This document shows, piece after piece, positions 23,708 to 32,180 of a stretch of DNA of 64,000 nt. Below the pieces are notes generated by a model. That model had not been told where the DNA came from, did no database searches, and saw nothing but the letters and a program-made list of their open reading frames with translations. Made by a program: the position numbers and the translations under genes. The DNA is taken from the NCBI RefSeq assembly GCF_904067045.1, contig NZ_CAJFDC010000016.1, forward strand, positions 1 to 64,000, in the 5' to 3' direction. The stretch is from Pseudomonas sp. FEN (GTDB lineage Bacteria; Pseudomonadota; Gammaproteobacteria; Pseudomonadales; Pseudomonadaceae). Positions within the stretch are counted from its first letter, which is position 1. The number at the start of each line of letters is the position of its first letter.

Positions 23708-26700
23708 TGGCTTACCTCGGTGAAATTCTCGCCGCCCTGCTCCTGCTGGTGCTGCTGGCGGCACTGTTGTGGAAATACTCCGCGCGACTGAGCGGCGCCA
23801 ATCGCAGTTTCTATGCCGCGGTGAGCGAGTGGGAGCAGGCACTGGGCGTGCACGACCGCTATGAGACGCCCTGGTTGCTGATGCTCGGCGACACGCCGCA
23901 GCTCGAGGCCCTGCTCAGGGGCTGGGGGCTGACCAGCACCGCGCAACCGGCCTGGTTCGGACGCTGGTGGTACGGTCCCGACGGCGCGGTGCTGGTGGTG
24001 CCCGCGGCCCTGTTCAGCCATGGCGAGCGCGCCAGTGTACAGCTCAAGCTTTGGCGCCAGCTCCTCGAACTGCTGCTGCAGGCCAGGGCCAATCGGCCGG
24101 CGGACGGCATCATCTGGCTGTGCGACCTGGAACAACTGACGCCCGATCAGGACACCGCCGCCGCCGGCTTGGCGGCCCGGCGCAAGTTCATCGATATGCA
24201 ACAGCGTCTCGGCCTGAGCCTGCCGGTGTATATGCTGCTCAGTGGTTTCGAGAGCCTGCCCGGCGCCAGCAACCTGCTGGAAGTGTTGCCGACGGCAGCG
24301 AAGGACGCCGCCTTTGGCTGGACCTCGCCTTACACGGCGCAAACGCCCTGGCACCCGGACTGGATCAACCAGGGCCTGGGCCAGGTCGAACAGACCCTCG
24401 CCGACCTGTTGGTGGAAATCGGCACGCTGCGTGGCCAGATGGCCGCCGAGCTGTATTTGCTGCCCCGGCAATTACAAGGCTTGCATGACCCCCTGCGCTC
24501 CTTGTGCGATCCAGTGTTCCAGGGCAACGCCATGGGCGAGGCCCCGCGTTTGCGTGGGCTGTATTTCAGCGCCCAGGCCGGTCCCGCGGCGGCGGCGGAT
24601 GCCGACCCCTTTGCCGAAGGCCCGGCACCGATCCCCGCGCCGCCACTGTTCACCCCGCGCCTGTGGCGGCAACGGTTCATCGCCGAACAAGGACTGGCCC
24701 AGCCGATTACCCGCATCCTGCAATTGCGCCAACGCTGGCAGCGCCTGACGGCACTGGCCGTGGGCGTGATCGGGCTGGTCTGGGTGATCGGCATGCTCTG
24801 GGTCTGGCATGCGCGCAGCGAGGCCGCCACTCAATTGAACACGCTGCTGCACGATGACCAGATGCACAACCCGCTGACCGTCGATGACGAAGCCCGGCGC
24901 GAGCGCATCGCCAGTTTCTGGCACCTGCTCGAGGCCGCGCCGCGTTGGCATATGCGTACCTCGATTCTGCCCGGCTCGTGGTTTTCCGCGCTGGACCGGC
25001 AACTGGCGCAGGAGCTGCGGGGCCGAGCGCGGGGGCAATTGTTCACACCGCTCAAAAGCAAACTGCAGGATGAACTCGACAGCTTGATCACGCCCCGCGC
25101 GGCGATTCGTCCCCGGGCCGGCAGCAGCAACAGCGAAGAGGCGTACCGACAAGCCATGCTGGTGCTCGACCAGGCCCTGGCGGTGGAGCGCCACAACAAA
25201 CGCTTCGCCCTCAGCCTGCAAGGCGACGAACGCCCCCTGGACGACGCCATCGCCCTGGCCAACGAACTGTTCGGCTTCAATTTCCAGACCAAGGGCCTGC
25301 CGTTGGCCGATGACTACAACAGCCTGTTGGCCACGACAGAGGTGCCGTTGGCCAGCCCCTTGCAACTGGACCCGCTCAAGTCGCGGATCGCCGCGCGCTA
25401 CGTCAATAGCATGCGTTTATGGCTCGACAGCCTGTTCGCCAGTTCCGACTTCAGCAGCACCGCCGGCGCCCTGAACAGTCAATTGCGCGCCCTGCAAGGC
25501 GGCCAACGCAACAGCTTGGCCGAGCTTGAAGAACTGGACGCCGGCATCGCCCAGCTACGCCAACTGCTGGCCCTGACCAACGCCGCCTGGAGCCAGGGCA
25601 ATGGCGCGCAGTTGGCGCCCGGTTATCAGGAAGGACTGGAAAAGGCCCGGCAAAGCGCGCTGATCGGCACCGTCGCCGTCGACCAGGTCGAACATTATGC
25701 CGAGAACTCCAAACGGACCTTCCACGACCGCTGGCTGGAACAAGGCGACGAGGACCAGGGTATTCTGCGGCTGCAAAGCAGCGGTGGCCTGGAGCTGCAG
25801 GCCAATGTCGACAAGCTTGGCCAGGTGGTCTCCGCACTGCTGCATCAGGAATTCAGCCAGATGGCCCTTAACCAGGGCGACACTCCGCCAGTAGCCGGGG
25901 GCCTGCACGATCTGGACAGTGGCAAGCTCGACGCGGCACTGCACTATCACGACAGCTACCAACTCTGGCTGCAACAGAGTGTTGCCGAGCTGCCCGCGCC
26001 CTACCGCAAGGCCTTGATCAGCGCCGCTCGCTCGGCGACCACCACGGCCATGTGGCAAAGCCTGAACAGTGTCTCCAGCCTGGGCGGCGGCAAACCCATG
26101 GCCAATCCGGGGGCGACGTTCAACCTGCCCGCCGACAAGGCCTTGCAGGTGCTGCAAGTATTCAGCGACATTGGCGACACGCGCCAGACCGAATCACTGC
26201 GCCAGGAATTGAACACCCGGGCACTGAACGATCTGCGCCGCGCCACGGCAGAGATCAATGCCCTTCCGCTGTTTCGCCAGCCCATCGACTTCAGCCAATG
26301 GGACGGCACCCGCAACCTCTCGCTGCGCAGTTTCCGGGAAAGCGATCCGCAGGCATTGAAACTGGACTTGAGCCGACAATTCACCCTGATCGGCGATTCG
26401 TTGAGCACCGCGCGTCCGGCCATCGAATGGCTCAATCAGCAGCGTGAGCGATTGTCGGCCAGCGACGGCGAGACACTCGACAGTTTTGTCGACATGAGCG
26501 CCGAACTCAAGAAATACAACGACCAGAACCCGGCCAGCTCGCCGCTGCAATACCAGCAGATGGTTCTGCGCGACTTCAACGACATGGACCTGGGCAACTG
26601 CACCAAGATCCTCTCCGAGGCAATCCTGCCGATGGGCCAGGGAAATATCGCCCTGCTCGCCCGCAGCAGCCATGAGCGGGCGCGCCAGCGTTGCGAGAGC

Positions 26701-27519
26701 TTGCAGAACTACGCTGCCGCGGTGGCCTGGAAGCGCCTGGGCGACTACTTCACGACTTACCTGGCCGGGCGTTTTCCATTCAGCCACGACGACACGCTGA
26801 TCGATGCCAATCCCGACCGGGTTCGCGAATTCCTCGACCTGATCGACAAGAACCTGCCCAGCGCGTTCAGCGGCCTGGAGAACAACCGCTCGGCGCAAGC
26901 CTCGGCGGCGGCCGAGTTCCTGTTCAATCTGCAAAACGCCCGGGCCTGGCTCGGGCCGTTGTTGCTGCGCGACAAGGACGGCGTGCGCGGCCTGGACCTG
27001 GAGGTGCGTTGGCGCACCGACCGTGAGGAAGAGCGTGGCGCCGACCAGGTGATTGACTGGAGCCTGAGCACCGGCGCGCGGGAAATCGGCTATCCGGCCG
27101 AAAGCCTCAGTCACGCCAACTGGACGGTCGGCGAACCGGTCCGCCTGGCGCTGCGTTGGGCCAAGGGCAGCAGCCAACGGCCGCAGGACGATCCGAAACA
27201 ACCGGCACTGGCCGTGGCCGACCTGCAAGCCAGTTGGTCATACGAGGGCAGTTGGGCCTTGCTGCGCTTTATCCACGCCAACCAGGCCGGCAATTACTTC
27301 GCGACCCAGGATGAGGGTGACCGGCCACTGGCATTGCGACTGCCGTTGCGTTCGCCCCTGCCGGGCAATGCCAACGCCCTGATGTTCCTGCGCTTGTCGC
27401 TCAAGGCCGTCGGTGGCAAACAGCCGCTGACCCTGAGTACCTTGCCGACTCGTGTCCCGGCCTCGCCCTACGGGTCGGTCTTCCCACTGCCAGTGGCCAG
27501 TACCGAGAGCCCGCCATGA
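23707..27519 (+). CDS. tssM: TssM (IcmF), T6SS inner-membrane protein without a Walker A motif
   Basis: A 1270-residue IcmF/VasK protein. The first membrane helix is at about 4-23, a second at about 352-373 (GVIGLVWVIGMLWVWH), and a large periplasmic domain runs to the C-terminus. At the place where many TssM proteins carry a P-loop, the sequence is WLLMLGDTPQLEALLRGW, with no GxxxxGKT/S. ATP binding at this site is therefore unlikely. TssM spans the envelope and binds TssJ and TssL. It overlaps tssL by one base and tssA by four (ATGA). Confidence 0.95.
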   Translation: MAYLGEILAALLLLVLLAALLWKYSARLSGANRSFYAAVSEWEQALGVHDRYETPWLLMLGDTPQLEALLRGWGLTSTAQPAWFGRWWYGPDGAVLVVPAALFSHGERASVQLKLWRQLLELLLQARANRPADGIIWLCDLEQLTPDQDTAAAGLAARRKFIDMQQRLGLSLPVYMLLSGFESLPGASNLLEVLPTAAKDAAFGWTSPYTAQTPWHPDWINQGLGQVEQTLADLLVEIGTLRGQMAAELYLLPRQLQGLHDPLRSLCDPVFQGNAMGEAPRLRGLYFSAQAGPAAAADADPFAEGPAPIPAPPLFTPRLWRQRFIAEQGLAQPITRILQLRQRWQRLTALAVGVIGLVWVIGMLWVWHARSEAATQLNTLLHDDQMHNPLTVDDEARRERIASFWHLLEAAPRWHMRTSILPGSWFSALDRQLAQELRGRARGQLFTPLKSKLQDELDSLITPRAAIRPRAGSSNSEEAYRQAMLVLDQALAVERHNKRFALSLQGDERPLDDAIALANELFGFNFQTKGLPLADDYNSLLATTEVPLASPLQLDPLKSRIAARYVNSMRLWLDSLFASSDFSSTAGALNSQLRALQGGQRNSLAELEELDAGIAQLRQLLALTNAAWSQGNGAQLAPGYQEGLEKARQSALIGTVAVDQVEHYAENSKRTFHDRWLEQGDEDQGILRLQSSGGLELQANVDKLGQVVSALLHQEFSQMALNQGDTPPVAGGLHDLDSGKLDAALHYHDSYQLWLQQSVAELPAPYRKALISAARSATTTAMWQSLNSVSSLGGGKPMANPGATFNLPADKALQVLQVFSDIGDTRQTESLRQELNTRALNDLRRATAEINALPLFRQPIDFSQWDGTRNLSLRSFRESDPQALKLDLSRQFTLIGDSLSTARPAIEWLNQQRERLSASDGETLDSFVDMSAELKKYNDQNPASSPLQYQQMVLRDFNDMDLGNCTKILSEAILPMGQGNIALLARSSHERARQRCESLQNYAAAVAWKRLGDYFTTYLAGRFPFSHDDTLIDANPDRVREFLDLIDKNLPSAFSGLENNRSAQASAAAEFLFNLQNARAWLGPLLLRDKDGVRGLDLEVRWRTDREEERGADQVIDWSLSTGAREIGYPAESLSHANWTVGEPVRLALRWAKGSSQRPQDDPKQPALAVADLQASWSYEGSWALLRFIHANQAGNYFATQDEGDRPLALRLPLRSPLPGNANALMFLRLSLKAVGGKQPLTLSTLPTRVPASPYGSVFPLPVASTESPP

Positions 27520-28604
27520 CTATCGACCCCTCCCTGGAGCAATTGCGCCTGCGCTTGCCGGGCCTGATCGCCCCCGTGCCCGGCGCCGATCCGGCGGGCG
27601 CCAGCCTGCGCGAGGCACCCGAGATGGACCTGTTGCGCGAGGCCCGCCGCGAAGACGACGCCAGTTTGCCCACGGGGATCTGGCAGACCGACCTCAAGCG
27701 CGCGGACTGGTCCCAGGTGGAAACCCTGGCCAGTGAATTGTTGACCCAACGTAGCAAGGACCTGCTGCTGGCCACCTGGCTTGGCGAGGCCTGGTTGCAG
27801 CGCTATCAGTTGCCCGGTTTGTGTGTGGCGCTGGAGCTGGTGGTGGGACTTTGCGAGCGTTACGGCCTGGCGCTCCACCCCCGTGGCCAGGGTGGCGACG
27901 CCAGCTGGCTGGCACCGCCACTGGCCTTGCTGGTGCGCCAGTACAGCCTGTTGTTGAATATCCGCCTGCCCTTGCTTGGCGCGGCGGCGCGGGGGCGCGA
28001 GAGCCTGACGTTGGAACAGTGGATGCGGGCGCAGAAACAGGCACTGAACAACAGCGAGGAGCGCAAGGCCAAGGCCTTGGCGCAGGAGTCACAGGAGCTG
28101 TTGCGTGACTGGCGCGAGGCGGTCCTGCGGATTCCCCTCGAGCAGCTTGATGCCCGCTTGGAGATGTTCGATAGCTGCCGGCAAAGCGTTGAGCGCCTGA
28201 ACCGCTGGGGCGACAGTCAACTGGGGGAAGAAGCGCCCAGCTTTGCCGCCTTGCAAACCCTTCTCGATCAACACGTGCTTGCCTTGCGGGAGTTTATCGC
28301 CATGCACCCGGAACCCTTGCCTGTGCCGGTCAGCCTGCCCGTCGCCGAACCGACGCTTGAGCAGCCGGCCGCGACAACCGCGCCGCTGCCACTGTCGTTG
28401 CCCGAATCTCGCCAGGCGGCCTACCGTCAGTTGAAAGTCATTTCCGACTACCTGAAACGGGTCGAGCCCCACAGCCCGGTGCCCTACCTGATCAACCGCG
28501 CGGTTGATTGGGGCAACATGGAACTGCCCGAGCTGCTCGGCGAACTGATCAAGGCCGACCCCGATATCCAGCGGATCTGGCGGCTGCTCGGGGTCTTGCC
28601 TTAG
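27516..28604 (+). CDS. tssA: TssA, T6SS assembly protein (ImpA N-terminal domain)
   Basis: A 362-residue TssA. The ImpA_N domain is at about 10-130 (PVPGADPAGASLREAP, then DLLLATWLGEAWLQRY). A Pro-rich linker is at about 265-300, and the C-terminal helical part contains YRQLKVISDYLKRVEPHSPVPY (listed here as the family end motif). TssA primes baseplate and sheath assembly. It overlaps tssM by ATGA and ends the rightward operon. A REPIN follows. Confidence 0.92.
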   Translation: MTIDPSLEQLRLRLPGLIAPVPGADPAGASLREAPEMDLLREARREDDASLPTGIWQTDLKRADWSQVETLASELLTQRSKDLLLATWLGEAWLQRYQLPGLCVALELVVGLCERYGLALHPRGQGGDASWLAPPLALLVRQYSLLLNIRLPLLGAAARGRESLTLEQWMRAQKQALNNSEERKAKALAQESQELLRDWREAVLRIPLEQLDARLEMFDSCRQSVERLNRWGDSQLGEEAPSFAALQTLLDQHVLALREFIAMHPEPLPVPVSLPVAEPTLEQPAATTAPLPLSLPESRQAAYRQLKVISDYLKRVEPHSPVPYLINRAVDWGNMELPELLGELIKADPDIQRIWRLLGVLP

Positions 28605-28644
28605 TGTCGACTAACTGAGAACGCTCTCAAGTCTGGCTGAGCAT

Positions 28645-28772
28645 GTGGCGAGCGGGCTTGCCCGCGCTGGGCTGCAAAGCAGCCCTGAAACCAGCTAAAG
28701 TGTGTCAGGCAGACCTGAATGAGCGGTTTTGCGACTGCTTCGCAGCCGAGCGCGGGCAAGCCCGCTCGCCAC
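28645..28772. repeat. REPIN (paired inverted REP elements)
   Basis: Two REP units face each other. The left arm starts GTGGCGAGCGGGCTTGCC and the right arm ends GGCAAGCCCGCTCGCCAC; about 29 of 30 bases match when inverted. The 128-base unit can fold as one long hairpin. It sits between the convergent ends of tssA and the PCuAC gene, a common place for REPINs, and may act as a bidirectional transcript end. Such elements are mobilised in trans by RAYT transposases. Confidence 0.85.
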
Positions 28773-28810
28773 CGGTACGCGATCGGCTTCAAAGGGTACT
28801 ACTCCGGCGT

Positions 28811-29281
28811 TCAGTGCATGTCGCCGTGCATGTCGCCGTGGTCAGCCATGCTGTTCAGCGCCCGCGCCCGGGCCTTGACCTCGATCGACTGCTTGACGCC
28901 CTTGGCGTTTTCCACCATCAGTGTCAGCGGCACTTCGTCGCCCTCCTTCACCTGCCCCAGCAGGTCGATCAGCATCACGTGATAGCCCTCGGGCTCGATG
29001 GCCACGGTCCGGCCCGCCGGCAGCGGCACGAAGTCCACCGGTTGCATGCTCATGACATCGTTTTCCATCTTTGACTGGTGGATCTGCACGATCTTGGCCA
29101 CTGGTGATTTCGCTTCCAGCAGCTTGCCGTCGTCACTGGAAGTGATCCGCATAAAGGCCCCGGTCGAAGGTTGCCCCGCGACGGTGGCCCGCACCCAGGC
29201 GTCCTCCACGCTGGTTTGCGCAAAGGCCGGGACACTCGACAATGCGAGCAGGGAAAACACCAGGGCGTTCAAGGGTTTCAT
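28811..29281 (-). CDS. PCu(A)C-type periplasmic copper chaperone
   Basis: The 156-residue protein starts with a signal peptide (cleavage likely after AFA at 21). The PCuAC domain follows, with His and Met copper ligands in QIHQSKMENDVM and GYHVM. A Met/His-rich tail (MADHGDMHGDMH) can bind more copper. It delivers Cu(I) to cytochrome oxidase in the periplasm, working with SCO1. ATG 29281 gives a normal signal peptide and has AAGG nine bases upstream. An in-frame ATG at 29311 overlaps the SCO1 stop (TGATG), so that start is possible. Confidence 0.88.
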   Translation of the reverse strand: MKPLNALVFSLLALSSVPAFAQTSVEDAWVRATVAGQPSTGAFMRITSSDDGKLLEAKSPVAKIVQIHQSKMENDVMSMQPVDFVPLPAGRTVAIEPEGYHVMLIDLLGQVKEGDEVPLTLMVENAKGVKQSIEVKARARALNSMADHGDMHGDMH

Positions 29282-29310
29282 GGCAGTGACCTTATCAATT
29301 CGAGTATTCA

Positions 29311-29916
29311 TCAGCAGACTTCCATCACCGTGAGCAGATCCTCCGCACACTGTTTCGCCGACAGCGACGGCGACAGACCCAAGCGCAGTACGCCCCGCGT
29401 GTCGTAGACGAAACTGGTCGCCGTATGGGACAGCGTATAGGTCGAGCCGCTAGGGATCTTCTCGTAGAACACCTTGAATTCCTTGGCCGTGGCCGCGGTT
29501 TCCTCCAGGGTGCCGTAGAGCGCGACAAAGCTCGGGTCGAAGGCCTTTACATAGGCGTCGAGGACCTTGGGCGTATCGCGTTCCGGGTCCAGGGTGATGA
29601 AGATCACCTGCAACCGATCACCGTCCGGGCCCATCAGCTTCTTGGCCTGTACCGCCCGGGCCAGCGCGGTCGGGCAGACCGCCGGGCACTGGGTGAAACC
29701 GAAAAACACCATCGGCATCATGCCGCGGAAACTGGACAGCGTTTTGACGTTGCCGGCGGTATCCTTCAGCTTGAAGGTGCGTCCGAGGATCTCGTCGCTC
29801 AGGTCCTTGCCGTACTTGTACGACAGGCCGTTGGAGCTGTCGCAACCGCTCAGCATGCCGAGGCCGAGCAGGCCAAGGCCAGCCACGACCTGGCGGCGAG
29901 TCAGCAATTCATTCAT
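29311..29916 (-). CDS. SCO1/SenC copper-delivery lipoprotein
   Basis: A 201-residue SCO1/SenC family protein with a thioredoxin-like fold. It has the Cu-binding CPAVC motif, the conserved DPERDTP segment, and the later His in SHTATSFVYD. The N-terminus has RR before a hydrophobic stretch and a lipobox LSGC, so it is an exported lipoprotein. It acts in assembly of the CuA or CuB centre of cytochrome oxidase. It precedes the PCuAC gene with overlapping stop and possible start codons, a pairing typical of copper insertion operons. Confidence 0.9.
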   Translation of the reverse strand: MNELLTRRQVVAGLGLLGLGMLSGCDSSNGLSYKYGKDLSDEILGRTFKLKDTAGNVKTLSSFRGMMPMVFFGFTQCPAVCPTALARAVQAKKLMGPDGDRLQVIFITLDPERDTPKVLDAYVKAFDPSFVALYGTLEETAATAKEFKVFYEKIPSGSTYTLSHTATSFVYDTRGVLRLGLSPSLSAKQCAEDLLTVMEVC

Positions 29917-30160
29917 GTTCGGTAGTCTTCCTGTGAAGCGCCGTGGGCCAGGGCCAGGCTCATGTCCTACCCGATCAACGGGCCGACGCGGACATGGCCA
30001 ACAGGCTCAACCAGGCTCCGCCACGGCGGCGTCCGGGCAGTCGAAGGGACGGGATGGCTTTCATGGGCGCAGAATGTACCATCGTCGATGGGGCGGGAGG
30101 TGCGACAAAATGGCACAGCGAGCGCCGCGCCAACGCCATTCGGACGATGAATGAAGTAAT
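29917..30160. other. Intergenic region between SCO1 and tRNA-Sec
   Basis: I find no supported gene. Open frames on both strands lack ribosome binding sites and known families. The promoter of the SCO1/PCuAC pair should lie here, and the tRNA-Sec transcript should end here, but no clear terminator hairpin with a T run was seen. Confidence 0.4.
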
Positions 30161-30256
30161 TGGCGGAAGGCAGCCGGAGTCGAACCTGCCCGGGAACGGA
30201 TGCCGTCCCCAACCGGGTTTGAAGCCCGGCCGCGCCACCGGGCGCGATTGCCTTCC
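30161..30256 (-). tRNA. selC: tRNA-Sec (UCA anticodon)
   Basis: The 96-base gene starts GGAAGGC on the minus strand and ends GCCTTCC-G-CCA, so the acceptor stem and CCA are encoded. It has the long extra arm and the extended acceptor stem of tRNA-Sec, a TCA anticodon in GGGCTTCAAACCC, and the T-loop GGTTCGACTCC. It carries serine that SelA turns into selenocysteine, and SelB brings it to UGA codons. It begins seven bases after the selB stop, so it may be processed from the same transcript. Confidence 0.96.
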
Positions 30257-30263
30257 TTTGTAC

Positions 30264-32180
30264 TCAAGTTCGGGGATTCGCCAGCGCGCTGTCGGTGCGA
30301 ATGAAGCGCAAGTTGCCGACACGCCGGGTCAGGCCGATACGATCGAAGAACTCCAGTAGCTGAATACAGCGTTTACGCCCCAGTCCCAGCCGATCACGAA
30401 AGGCGATCACCCGTACCTCCGTGCTATCCGCCGCCAATTGCACCAGCATAGCCGCCAATTGCAGGACCGCGGCTTCCGTGTAAAAGCGGTCGTGCACCAC
30501 CTGGTACACCTGGCCGAGCCGGGCCAGTTTGCGCAGCAACAAGCGCACTACAGCTTCGTCCTGGCCGGTGGACGCTGCCAGGCTGCGGACCCACGGCGGA
30601 TCGACAGGGCTCTGCTCCATCAGCGGCCGCAGTTGTCGCCACAAACCTTCGTCGTCTTCGCTCAGGCGTACCTGATGGTCGGGCAAATGCAGCCAGGGTC
30701 CGCTGGCAACCAACGCGGCATCGTCAAGCAGTGCGTCCAGCAGACTTGTAAAGGCCGGGCGCTCCAGTGGCAAGGCGGCAAATCGGCGCAACCGATCACG
30801 ATCCGGCCCCAGTTGGTCGGGCTCCAGGACATGAAAGCGCGCCAGTTGCGCCAGCAAGCTGTCCTTCTGGGCTTGCCAGCCGGTATCGCTGAACAGCAGC
30901 GCCCCCTGCCGCGTGGCGATCACACTGACATCAGCCGGCAGGTTCCAGGTATCACGCGGGCGATTGAACTGGCGCTCCAGTCGTTGCGGATCAAGACCAC
31001 CAGCGGCAGCGGCCAGCAATGTCGGTAACACCGCCTCCAGGCTCTGCGCCTGCGCCAGGGCCTGTAACTGCGCCAGACGCTCTGGACTGCGGCGCTGACG
31101 GGTTGGCGCAAAGGGATCCAGCACCCGGCCCCCGCCCAGGGTTCGCCGTGCGCTTTGATCGCGCAGTACCAGGCGATCGCCGTGCACGGCCTGCAACGGT
31201 ACCTGAGTCAGCAACTGGGCAAAGGCCCGTCCACCCGGCGCCACCTGCGTGGTGTCCAGCAAGGCTACCCGGCCCAGCACATCCTGGGTGCCCAAATGAA
31301 TGTGCACCGGGCTGAAATGTTCGAAATGACGGGTTTCGCTGGGAAGCAGTCGCAACTCGATGTCCAGCCGCCGACTGGGTGCGTGCAACCACTCGGCCTG
31401 CACCCAATGGCCGCGATGAATCTGTTCGAGCGCCAGGCGCTCGGCGCTCAGGTTCAAGGCCACCCGCTGCCCGGCGAATGCCTCGCTCCCCGGCTGGTTC
31501 TGCGCATGCAGGCCGCGAACCCGCACGGTTTTACCCGTGGGCCCGAGCGCCAGGACATCACCGCTGCCGACATGGCCGGACAAGGCCGTGCCAGTCACCA
31601 CAATACCGCTACCGGCGACATTGAAAGCGCGGTCTATGGCCAGGCGAAAGCCGCCTTCGTCACTGCGCCGGCGCACCTCGTCCTGGGTCTGGAGCAAGGC
31701 TTGGCGCAGCGTCTCGATACCCTCGCCGGTAATACTGGAAATCTCGACCCGCGGCGCCTCGGCATAAGGGCCAGGGGCCAGTAACGCCTGGATCTCCGTG
31801 CGCACCTGTAGCCGGCGCGCGGGTTCCACCCGATCGCATTTGCTGATCGCCACCAGCATCCGGGGGATGCCCAGCAACTCGACAATCGCCAAGTGCTCGC
31901 GGGTCTGTGGCATCACGCCGTCATCGGCGGCCACCACCAGCATCACCAGGTCGATCCCCTGGGCACCGGCCAGCATGTTATGGATAAACCGCTCGTGGCC
32001 GGGTACGTCGATGAAGCCGGTGAGCGCGGCACCGGCCGCCAACGGCGCATAGAGATAACCCAGGTCGATGGTGATACCGCGTTCACGCTCCTCTCGTCGT
32101 TTGTCACCGGCCTGGCCAGTCAGCGCCTGGAGCAGGCTCGTCTTGCCATGGTCGATATGCCCCGCCGTGCCGACGATCAC
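30264..32180 (-). CDS. selB: SelB, selenocysteine-specific elongation factor
   Basis: A 638-residue SelB. GTPase motifs are GHIDHGKTSL (G1), then DVPGHERFI (G3) and SKCDR (G4). EF-Tu-like domains 2 and 3 follow, and a C-terminal winged-helix part that binds the SECIS hairpin. I chose GTG 32180, which overlaps the selA stop as GTGA and gives the usual start VIVGTAGHID. The open frame reaches 32318, but that stretch lies in selA and has no family similarity. It is the only factor needed to read the UGA of fdnG along with tRNA-Sec. Confidence 0.94.
   Translation of the reverse strand: MIVGTAGHIDHGKTSLLQALTGQAGDKRREERERGITIDLGYLYAPLAAGAALTGFIDVPGHERFIHNMLAGAQGIDLVMLVVAADDGVMPQTREHLAIVELLGIPRMLVAISKCDRVEPARRLQVRTEIQALLAPGPYAEAPRVEISSITGEGIETLRQALLQTQDEVRRRSDEGGFRLAIDRAFNVAGSGIVVTGTALSGHVGSGDVLALGPTGKTVRVRGLHAQNQPGSEAFAGQRVALNLSAERLALEQIHRGHWVQAEWLHAPSRRLDIELRLLPSETRHFEHFSPVHIHLGTQDVLGRVALLDTTQVAPGGRAFAQLLTQVPLQAVHGDRLVLRDQSARRTLGGGRVLDPFAPTRQRRSPERLAQLQALAQAQSLEAVLPTLLAAAAGGLDPQRLERQFNRPRDTWNLPADVSVIATRQGALLFSDTGWQAQKDSLLAQLARFHVLEPDQLGPDRDRLRRFAALPLERPAFTSLLDALLDDAALVASGPWLHLPDHQVRLSEDDEGLWRQLRPLMEQSPVDPPWVRSLAASTGQDEAVVRLLLRKLARLGQVYQVVHDRFYTEAAVLQLAAMLVQLAADSTEVRVIAFRDRLGLGRKRCIQLLEFFDRIGLTRRVGNLRFIRTDSALANPRT

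Noticed and set aside
23707..27519. TssM as a pseudogene because of the missing P-loop
   Set aside because: The frame is full-length and well coupled to tssL and tssA; many TssM proteins work without ATP binding.
28645..28772. CRISPR-like repeats
   Set aside because: The palindromic repeats occur as inverted pairs at gene ends with no regular spacers or cas genes; they are REPINs.
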